DNA from: Pseudobdellovibrionaceae bacterium
Lineage (GTDB): Bacteria; Bdellovibrionota; Bdellovibrionia; Bdellovibrionales; JAMPXM01
Direction of reading: 5' to 3'
DNA: 12,481 nucleotides
Assembly: GCA_016791465.1 (NCBI GenBank)
Contig: JAEUWE010000513.1
Coordinates: 1 to 12,481 of the forward strand
Shown: positions 1 to 5,844 of the stretch, piece after piece
Position numbering within the stretch: the stretch's first letter is position 1
Layout: each line of letters begins with the position of its first letter
The notes under the pieces: model-generated
Seen by the model: only the letters and a program-made list of their open reading frames with translations
Told to the model about the DNA's origin: nothing
The model's database searches: none
Position numbers and translations under genes: made by a program

Positions 1-318
1 GTCGAGCGCTGTGTTGAGATGCTTATGATGGAGCAAATGGTACTCACGAGACGCATCGTACGAAATCGCAAGTGGGAAAGCACAAAGCCAACGGCCCAAA
101 AAAGTGCTACGCTCCCTCTGCCCCCCAAGATTGCCGTGATAAGCCTCGTGCATCAGTACCGCGAGCGCATGCTGGCGACTGGCAAGAACTGGAATTGCCA
201 GAAAAAAAACGATCGCGCTGGGAAACAAGCGCAAGGCAACGAATACGCCGACGATCAGCAACCAATCGAGAACTAGGTAACCTAGTGCAGACTGTGCTCG
301 CCCTGGTGCTGCCGTCAC
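1..318 (-). CDS. Membrane fatty-acid desaturase 1 (N-terminal part, runs off the left edge)
   Basis: The leftward frame from a GTG at 318 encodes 106 residues before the window ends. It shows a hydrophobic N-terminal half followed by the first two histidine boxes of the di-iron membrane desaturase/hydroxylase superfamily: HEAYH at residues 57-61 and HLLHH at 94-98. The 37-residue spacing between the first histidines of the boxes is identical in the two other desaturases here, and a LGRWLCAFPLAIS-like stretch between the boxes is shared, so the three are paralogues. The third box must lie outside the window. The GTG is chosen because GAGAGG stands 8 nt upstream and the MBOAT gene ends 21 nt before it, which implies an MBOAT-desaturase operon. 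Such enzymes introduce double (sometimes triple) bonds in acyl-lipid, acyl-CoA or acyl-ACP substrates. The substrate is not readable from the sequence. Confidence 0.88.
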   Translation of the reverse strand, partial: MTAAPGRAQSALGYLVLDWLLIVGVFVALRLFPSAIVFFLAIPVLASRQHALAVLMHEAYHGNLGGQRERSTFLGRWLCAFPLAISYDASREYHLLHHKHLNTALD

Positions 319-339
319 AATGACCGCCTCTCAAACAAC

Positions 340-1734
340 CTACAACCGCATATAGTAAAACAGATATGACGATCCCGTCATGTACATTGAAACCAAAAGA
401 CTCAGTAGCAGCGCCATCACGAAATAAAACTGATTTGATGGATTCTTTTTCTCGTAAGTTTCAATGACGATCATCAGTAGAACAAACAGACCAAGCAGCC
501 GATACTCGACGATCGCCTGATTCGTATGGGCGTCGGTGAAAGCAGAGAGCCCGGGCATTTCACGTTTAAAGAACAGCAGATGGAAAGTGTAGAGCCCAAT
601 CAGAGCACTGGCATGAAAGGTCAATAGTCCCGTAAAAATTCGGCCCGGAAGTGATTCAAATTTAAATCGATGACCAAAATGCGACACCAGAAAGACCTGA
701 AGACTCTGAAGCGCTGCCCACGAAAGAGCCCACACGAAAATTTCAGCATAGAACCCATGCCACGCTGCCACGACAAGCATCGTCGCCGCGATTGCTATCG
801 ACGTCGCAGCGTTCATCGACATTGGCGTTGAAATCGATGCCCCAAAGCGAGCCCGGCGCATCATCAGAAGCACCGGGAAGAAGACATACTTCTTCATCCA
901 ACTACCAAGCGTGATATGCCATCGACGCCAGTAATCAATCGGACTCGTCGCAAAGTATGGTTGATTAAAATTAGGCGTCAGCTCAATTCCAAAAAACAGC
1001 GAAACTCCTCGCCCAATATCGACGAGTGCCGAGAAGTCACAGTAGATCGTGACCGTGGTCATCAGTGCCGTCATCCAGAAGAACAAGAAGGGCTTTGACG
1101 CTGCATCGTAGCCCGAACTCGCTAGCGAGTAAAACTCAAGGGCACGATTGGCAATCACCAGACCCTTAAAAGCACCAAGCGCGATCCAGAAGGTCGCTCG
1201 AACAAACTGGATCTCAAGCACCGGTCGCTCGACTCGTGCTTGAAACTCCGCGTAACCTTCAATTGGCCCGACTAAAACTTTTGGAAAGTACAACGAGTAC
1301 AACAAGAATCGCGACAATGAACTCTCAACGGGTATCAACTGCCGATAGACGTCCACAAGGTAAGAAATATGCTGAAGAACAATGTAGGATGCGCCAATGA
1401 GATAGGTGAACGATATAAACTTGGCTGTATATCCGGCCTCAACATTGGATGGAACCAAAACTCGAACCAAAATGAGAAACAAAATCTGCGATGCGACCCC
1501 CGCGGCCAGTTTGATCTTCGCATGACTCCCGTTGAGAAAGGTCTTTCCAATCCCAAATACAAAAACTGAGTTCAGCGCCGCAGTCAGTGCCGACGGCCAG
1601 TTCCACGAAGCGAGAAAAACCACACTTCCAGCAACCAACCACATACGACGCAGCTCAACCGTTTTCGCCAAAGCAAAATTGCCAACGGCGACAAGAGCGA
1701 CCAACGCATAAAAGTTGATTTCAAAATAGTCCAT
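340..1734 (-). CDS. MBOAT-family membrane O-acyltransferase (AlgI/DltB type)
   Basis: This is a polytopic membrane protein of 464 residues from the ATG at 1734. A TTG three codons earlier is also in frame, but the ATG is preferred. The family signature is clear: a YCDFSAL..IGRG segment, then NFNQPYFATSPIDYWRRWH with its conserved histidine near residue 273, then AAWHG with the presumed catalytic histidine near residue 326. This order is typical of AlgI and DltB, which accept an acyl group from a carrier or donor in the cytoplasm and pass it to an acceptor across the membrane. Numerous hydrophobic segments cover the whole length. It is the first gene of a leftward pair with desaturase 1, and an acyl carrier and an AMP-forming ligase lie nearby. 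No DltD/AlgJ-like partner is visible in the window. The donor and acceptor are unknown; a desaturated acyl chain from the local ACP is an inference. Confidence 0.9.
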   Translation of the reverse strand: MDYFEINFYALVALVAVGNFALAKTVELRRMWLVAGSVVFLASWNWPSALTAALNSVFVFGIGKTFLNGSHAKIKLAAGVASQILFLILVRVLVPSNVEAGYTAKFISFTYLIGASYIVLQHISYLVDVYRQLIPVESSLSRFLLYSLYFPKVLVGPIEGYAEFQARVERPVLEIQFVRATFWIALGAFKGLVIANRALEFYSLASSGYDAASKPFLFFWMTALMTTVTIYCDFSALVDIGRGVSLFFGIELTPNFNQPYFATSPIDYWRRWHITLGSWMKKYVFFPVLLMMRRARFGASISTPMSMNAATSIAIAATMLVVAAWHGFYAEIFVWALSWAALQSLQVFLVSHFGHRFKFESLPGRIFTGLLTFHASALIGLYTFHLLFFKREMPGLSAFTDAHTNQAIVEYRLLGLFVLLMIVIETYEKKNPSNQFYFVMALLLSLLVSMYMTGSSYLFYYMRL

Positions 1735-1783
1735 GGCGTCCAAATCACTTCAGGTTGAGCTCTAACACAGGCGACCGATGATA

Positions 1784-1812
1784 TTGACTCACATTTTGCC
1801 GAGGAATAGCAT
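1784..1812 (+). promoter_or_regulatory. Candidate sigma-70-type promoter for desaturase 2-ACP-GNAT
   Basis: TTGACT (1784-1789) and TAGCAT (1807-1812) are separated by exactly 17 nt, a good -35/-10 pair. It lies in the 86-nt gap between the divergent MBOAT and desaturase 2 genes. Transcription would start about at the ATG at 1821, which has no nearby Shine-Dalgarno sequence, so the message may be leaderless or nearly so. This is from pattern only. Confidence 0.45.
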
Positions 1813-1820
1813 TCTTTAAA

Positions 1821-2798
1821 ATGGAAAACTCCGATCGAAAGGTCATTCATAGCTCGCTCGAGCAGCTTCGGACTCTTTCGTCCTTTCGCGGATTGACTCC
1901 TTGTTTTCTGAGCTGGATGAGCATCGCGGGAGCCATTGCCGCCGCGAAATACTTTTCCGAACTCTATCCACTCGCCATTCTTCTCATCGCAAATCGCATC
2001 TTTGCGCTGTTTCTACTTTCACACGAAGCCGTCCACTCTCTCCTGACTCCACATCGCCGCTTGAACGATATTGTCGGACGTTATCTCTGCGCTTTTCCAT
2101 TGGGAATTTCATTTCAATTGTGGCGCTCAAAACACCTGCTCCACCATCGATTTCTTGGTTCTGGACTTGATCCTGATCTCCCCATTTACACAGAACTGTT
2201 TAAAACGTGGCCAAGTTTTTTGAGACTATTCTTCTCGGGCCGAGTTTCATTCATCCTCATGATCTACTTCACACCAGTGCATCGACTGCTGCACTGGTTC
2301 GGTATAGAGGTCCCATTTCACTCAACGCTCGCCCGACTTTCGACAAAAGATCAACAAGCCCTCGGCTTCGCAAAGAGCGATGCAGTTTCGTATCTTCTCT
2401 TTTATGTAGTCTGCGCCTTCGCCATCGTCGCCCTCGATCTCGAGAAAGATTTCGCACTCTATTGGGTCATCCCTCACTTCTTGGTGCAGTTCTATTTTCC
2501 GATCTGGAGCCATCTTCAACACGGCACGGTCTTCAACGATCCACAATTTGAACGCCGCTCCCGAACCATCAACTCGCCGCTTTGGAGCATGCCGCTCATT
2601 ATGCCGGTGAATGTTCGATTTCATCTTGAACACCACTTGTATCCTTTTGTCCCGCAATACAGACTGGCTTCGGCCATGGCGCTGGTCGCAAACGATCCAA
2701 AATATCAAGATCGCTATGAAAGCTTCCTCGACGCGCTACGGAGCAGACGACAGGTTAAAACTGATACGACAGCTGATATGAAGGTTCCATTAAAATGA
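1821..2798 (+). CDS. Membrane fatty-acid desaturase 2
   Basis: The 325-residue integral membrane protein has all three histidine boxes of the di-iron desaturase superfamily: HEAVH (68-72), HLLHH (105-109) and HLEHH (268-272). A further HLQHG..RRSRTI stretch precedes box three, as in many bacterial PF00487 members. Hydrophobic segments occur around residues 30-66 and 120-150, and again around 190-235. It closely parallels desaturase 3 (same box spacing, shared LND..RY.CA.P and NV.FH.EHHL.P.VPQY stretches). The ATG has no clear ribosome binding site, but the N-terminus aligns in length with desaturase 3, which supports it. The stop overlaps the ATG of the ACP gene (ATGA), so the desaturase is translationally coupled to a carrier protein. 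This suggests, without proving, that the substrate is ACP-bound. Confidence 0.93.
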   Translation: MENSDRKVIHSSLEQLRTLSSFRGLTPCFLSWMSIAGAIAAAKYFSELYPLAILLIANRIFALFLLSHEAVHSLLTPHRRLNDIVGRYLCAFPLGISFQLWRSKHLLHHRFLGSGLDPDLPIYTELFKTWPSFLRLFFSGRVSFILMIYFTPVHRLLHWFGIEVPFHSTLARLSTKDQQALGFAKSDAVSYLLFYVVCAFAIVALDLEKDFALYWVIPHFLVQFYFPIWSHLQHGTVFNDPQFERRSRTINSPLWSMPLIMPVNVRFHLEHHLYPFVPQYRLASAMALVANDPKYQDRYESFLDALRSRRQVKTDTTADMKVPLK

Positions 2799-3052
2799 AA
2801 GAACGCGTTCGCACATATCTAAAGAGTCTGCCGCAGATGTCGCGAGGCGAATGGGCAAATCGCGAGCTCAATGACGACACAGATCTCATTGAACGCGGAA
2901 TCATAGAGTCGATCAATGCCATCAATCTTGTGATCTTCCTTGAAAACGAGTTCGACATTCAAGTGAACTCAGGCGATCTCATCGGCGGCAATTTCAAATC
3001 GATCAATCACATTGTCGCTTTTATCGAAAAGAAGAAAGGCGTGCATCCATGA
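2795..3052 (+). CDS. Acyl carrier protein (phosphopantetheine-binding)
   Basis: This is a small acidic helical protein of 85 residues, the usual ACP length. The carrier motif reads DLIERGIIES followed by INAINLVIFLENEFDI. Ser39 is the expected attachment point for 4'-phosphopantetheine. The residue before it is Glu rather than the common Asp (ES instead of DS). The remainder (ELNDDTDLIE before; SINHIVAFIEKK after) fits a four-helix carrier fold of the stand-alone ACP/DltC/JamC type. The ATG overlaps the stop of desaturase 2 and its own TGA overlaps the ATG of the GNAT gene, so the three are probably made in fixed ratio. It most likely carries the substrate activated by the AMP-forming ligase at 3462-4931. 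No phosphopantetheinyl transferase lies in the window. Confidence 0.9.
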   Translation: MKERVRTYLKSLPQMSRGEWANRELNDDTDLIERGIIESINAINLVIFLENEFDIQVNSGDLIGGNFKSINHIVAFIEKKKGVHP

Positions 3053-3495
3053 CAAATGCTCCGTTCATCGTTGACACAGTTCTGGATCCCACACGTGAAG
3101 ACATTGCGATGCACACCATGCAGGTCTGGCTACACGCTGCAAAAAAAATTGGCTCGAAAACCGTTGGTACTCCTCGACAAGTGAGCTTCGTCGCACGAGG
3201 AGCCGATGGCGGCATTGTAGGCGGACTGCTTGCTAAGTTGCAAATGAAGGTACTTTACATCGAATCGGCGTGGGTCAACCCTGAGTTTCAGAGATCCGGT
3301 GTCGGCGTTTCGCTTCGTGAACAAGTCTTCGCTTTCGCCAAGGCCAATGATTGCGAGTACCTGCTGGCGACAAGCTATGAATTCTATGATGCCATCAACT
3401 ACCTAGCGAAAACCGATCCCGAGGTCGAGATCCTAGGGCAGATCGAAAACTGCCCTAGTCCCTATACCTTGGTTTTCCTGAAGAGAAAGCTTTGA
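3049..3495 (+). CDS. GNAT-family acyltransferase
   Basis: The 148-residue protein fits the GNAT fold. A beta4 strand, LYIESAWVNPEF (69-80), leads into the cofactor-binding loop QRSGVG (81-86) and its helix. It is followed by a FYDAINYLAK segment (112-121) corresponding to motif B, and a C-terminal strand, YTLVFLKRKL. GNAT enzymes usually move an acetyl group from CoA to an amine. Some family members and relatives (for example the OlsB-type lyso-ornithine lipid synthases) use acyl-ACP instead. Its ATGA coupling to the ACP gene makes an acyl-ACP donor worth considering, but this is inference. The 3' end overlaps the 3' end of the oppositely oriented ligase by 34 nt. The acceptor amine is unknown. 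Confidence 0.82.
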   Translation: MTNAPFIVDTVLDPTREDIAMHTMQVWLHAAKKIGSKTVGTPRQVSFVARGADGGIVGGLLAKLQMKVLYIESAWVNPEFQRSGVGVSLREQVFAFAKANDCEYLLATSYEFYDAINYLAKTDPEVEILGQIENCPSPYTLVFLKRKL

Positions 3496-4931
3496 ACCTC
3501 TCGCGCGATCTGAACGCGATCAATTTTTCCGCTCGACGTCTTGGGCAATCGCTCTCTCACAATCACATGATTTGGCACGAGACCTCGGGGGACACGAGTC
3601 GCGACAAAATTCTGCAATGTTGACGAGGAGACCGACTGTTGGTTCTCCAACGCAACGACCGCAAAAAGTAAGTCAACAGCGACACCACCGTCTTCTATGG
3701 AGCCGGCCGCAGCACTGACCACTGAAACCATGACCTCTCGAACAGATGGATGCTCCATGAAAACGCGCTCGAGTTCAGTTGGGTAAACGCGATGGCCATT
3801 GATCTTCAACATTTCATCACGGCGCCCCTGAAAGCGATATCCAAGCACAGGGTCAAATGTGAAAACATCTCCGGTCGCAACGCCTTGCTCAGGAGCAACC
3901 GGACTCGCCCCATAGTAACCCAGCATTGTTCCCGCCCCCCGATGACGCAACTCTCCGCTCTCGCTCAACGTCAACTGAACGCCATCAAGAGGAAAGCCAA
4001 TGGAATCGACATACTCGGCACCATCAGCAGGATCACCATGTCGCAGAAGCGAACGAAATGTCTCGGTCTGTCCGTAGGTACGAATAATATCAACGTGCGG
4101 TAACGCCTGTCGCAACCAATCCCAAGTCTTGGCATCTATTCCGCCCCCAGACACCGTGACGTAACGCAATTGAGGAAGCTGAAGCGGTAAAACCCTGGCT
4201 CCAATCATCAGATGCCAAAAGCTGGGAACAGCGGTGAAGCCGGCGACTTCACGCTCGGCCAGTAGCCGCACAAAGTCGATCATGAATATGAGCTTATGCA
4301 TCATCAGCTTGGCGCCGGCAAAAAAGGCGCTCAAAATTTGATTCAGTCCCAAGTCATGTGACGAGTTAAGAAAGCAGGCAATGCTGTCGCCATCGCGAAG
4401 ACCAAAGTCTCGCACCTCGCCTCGAGCTCGCTCGAGCAGGTTTGACTCGTCAATCATCACGAGCTTTGGCGCTCCCGTCGATCCCGATGTCAGAAGTGTC
4501 CAAGCGCAGTTTGTCGGCAGCGGAGCCAACCCAAGCTCGGCATTTCCGGCGAACACAACGAGACTGCCGGTTCGTTCAATCTCAACACAGCCTCGGTAAA
4601 GATCAGTAAACTCCCGATGCACAAGATGCAGAGCGACCGGGTACAGCTCTCGAATTGTCTCGATCTGTCGGGTTGAAACATCTGGCGCAATGGTCAAACC
4701 CGGAAGACCGGAATACATCAGCGCGAGCGTGACGACGTACTCATCAACTGACTTCGGAACATGAATGGTGACCACTCCACCGGCCGACGGCCTGAGCCTC
4801 GCCAGGTTCGACGCGAGACTGTCAATCTGCTCACGAACATCGAAAAAGCGCAGCGCTCGCTCTCGATCTTGTACCGCGATCTGATCACCCCTATGAGAAA
4901 GAATTCTGTCAATCTCGCCCGATAGGCTCAC
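3462..4931 (-). CDS. AMP-forming acyl-CoA/acyl-ACP ligase (adenylate-forming enzyme)
   Basis: At 489 residues it is a complete ANL-superfamily enzyme. Core motifs are in order: the phosphate loop LLTSGSTGAPK (146-156), TYGQTE (285-290), the ribose-binding aspartate in ATGD (352-355), the hinge region GYRFQGRRDEMLKINGHRVYP (364-384) and PKTSSGKIDR (463-472), in which Lys469 is the adenylation lysine. The HDLGLNQILSAFFAG stretch resembles acyl-CoA/acyl-ACP ligases of carrier-linked clusters (exosortase-A-associated and DltA-like). That resemblance is from memory and moderate. The GTG start is supported by GGAG 7 nt upstream. It follows desaturase 3 by 28 nt on the same strand and probably shares the purD transcript. 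The likely role is to activate a fatty (or amino) acid and load it on the neighbouring ACP. The substrate is not deducible. Confidence 0.9.
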   Translation of the reverse strand: MSLSGEIDRILSHRGDQIAVQDRERALRFFDVREQIDSLASNLARLRPSAGGVVTIHVPKSVDEYVVTLALMYSGLPGLTIAPDVSTRQIETIRELYPVALHLVHREFTDLYRGCVEIERTGSLVVFAGNAELGLAPLPTNCAWTLLTSGSTGAPKLVMIDESNLLERARGEVRDFGLRDGDSIACFLNSSHDLGLNQILSAFFAGAKLMMHKLIFMIDFVRLLAEREVAGFTAVPSFWHLMIGARVLPLQLPQLRYVTVSGGGIDAKTWDWLRQALPHVDIIRTYGQTETFRSLLRHGDPADGAEYVDSIGFPLDGVQLTLSESGELRHRGAGTMLGYYGASPVAPEQGVATGDVFTFDPVLGYRFQGRRDEMLKINGHRVYPTELERVFMEHPSVREVMVSVVSAAAGSIEDGGVAVDLLFAVVALENQQSVSSSTLQNFVATRVPRGLVPNHVIVRERLPKTSSGKIDRVQIAREVQSFLFRKTKV

Positions 4932-4959
4932 AAAATCGCTCCAAGCTGAAAGAGACCAT

Positions 4960-5844
4960 TCACTTTAAGATAACCGCTTTCATTGTATCGACAAAGCTCT
5001 GGTAAAAAAGAACATTGGAATTCTCCGCCAAAACTAAACGATGCATATGCGGCAAATTGTACTGTGGAACTTTCGGAAACAAATGATGCTCACCATGAAA
5101 ATTAACATTCAGTGGCAAAAAAAGACCGATAAGCCACGACGGCCCCGTGATGGTACGACTTCGACGGTTCTCATCTGCATCGAGATAGACGCCAGAGTGC
5201 TCAAGACAGTTGTAAAGAAGAGTCATTGGCTGGCAAAGCAAGTAAGGCACGATCCAGAGCATAAAAAACTCAACCCACCATCCGGCTAAAAACAGCAGCA
5301 ACATCACGCCGCCCAGAAAAATTAAAAATGAAAGCGTGTCGGTGTCCTTGCTTTTCAACACCGGAGCCGTTGGCACTCCCCTGATCTTGATCACTTGATC
5401 AAGATCGGTAAAGTAAAGCAGGTGCCCGAGAAAGATCTGTCCCGACAAAAACTGCTTTAAAAAAGTCGAAAATGAGAGAGGAAAGTAGGTATAAAGATAG
5501 GCGTCGTAGTCTGCGCTTGTACCGACAAACCGGTGATGAACCAGATGCCGAAGACGCCACTTTGATAGCGAAATAAAAGTCGGTATCGCACAGAAGTAAC
5601 GCGCCAGAATATCATTCAATCGGGCCGAAGGCGAAAGCAGGCCGTGAATGCCTTCATGAGCCAACAGTCCGAGAGCCATAATGCGATTGGCAATCACCAA
5701 AACTGCGAATGGGTAGATCCAAGGAAACAGAAGTGCCGCCGCCACAGCGCAGACGATCGCGAGCCACGCCCCCAGAATCGACACCACTCCCTTCAGCGTG
5801 GATACCATTTCCAGTTGCTTCACATCGGCCGCGTTGAGCATCAT
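4960..5844 (-). CDS. Membrane fatty-acid desaturase 3
   Basis: The 294-residue membrane protein carries the three histidine boxes HEGIH (63-67), HLVHH (100-104) and HGEHH (250-254). A CLEHSG..RRSRTI stretch precedes the third box, and NFHGEHHLFPKVPQYNLP around it is typical of bacterial acyl desaturases. Hydrophobic segments lie before box one (about 20-62) and between boxes two and three. The start ATG overlaps the purD stop (ATGA), with a second ATG directly following. The ligase begins 28 nt after its stop, so the order on the transcript is purD-desaturase-ligase. Boxes one and two have the same 37-residue spacing as in the two other desaturases of the cluster. Its exact regiochemistry and whether it acts on ACP-, CoA- or lipid-bound chains cannot be told. 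Confidence 0.92.
   Translation of the reverse strand: MMLNAADVKQLEMVSTLKGVVSILGAWLAIVCAVAAALLFPWIYPFAVLVIANRIMALGLLAHEGIHGLLSPSARLNDILARYFCAIPTFISLSKWRLRHLVHHRFVGTSADYDAYLYTYFPLSFSTFLKQFLSGQIFLGHLLYFTDLDQVIKIRGVPTAPVLKSKDTDTLSFLIFLGGVMLLLFLAGWWVEFFMLWIVPYLLCQPMTLLYNCLEHSGVYLDADENRRSRTITGPSWLIGLFLPLNVNFHGEHHLFPKVPQYNLPHMHRLVLAENSNVLFYQSFVDTMKAVILK
5383..5406. repeat. Perfect 11-bp inverted repeat inside desaturase 3
   Basis: The arms GATCTTGATCA and TGATCAAGATC are separated by the 2 nt CT. The element lies wholly inside the desaturase 3 reading frame, where it encodes DLDQVIKI, and it contains four GATC sites. Whether it acts as an mRNA hairpin, a protein-binding site or is a coding coincidence is open. 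Confidence 0.6.

Noticed and set aside
272..286. 15-nt palindrome ACTAGGT-A-ACCTAGT
   Set aside because: It lies inside the desaturase 1 reading frame, arms are only 7 bp, and no other feature gives it a role.
107..334. Leftward open frame of 75 codons at the left edge
   Set aside because: It is out of frame with the desaturase 1 frame, which carries histidine boxes HEAYH and HLLHH, a ribosome site and paralogues nearby.
2322..2708. Leftward 128-codon open frame opposite desaturase 2
   Set aside because: It is antisense to a region with the third histidine box, with no domain or separate ribosome site.
3462..5844. Complete Dlt operon or exosortase-associated cluster
   Set aside because: No DltD, exosortase or PEP-CTERM gene is present and the ligase substrate residues cannot be assigned. 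Only the general ligase-carrier-MBOAT logic is supported.
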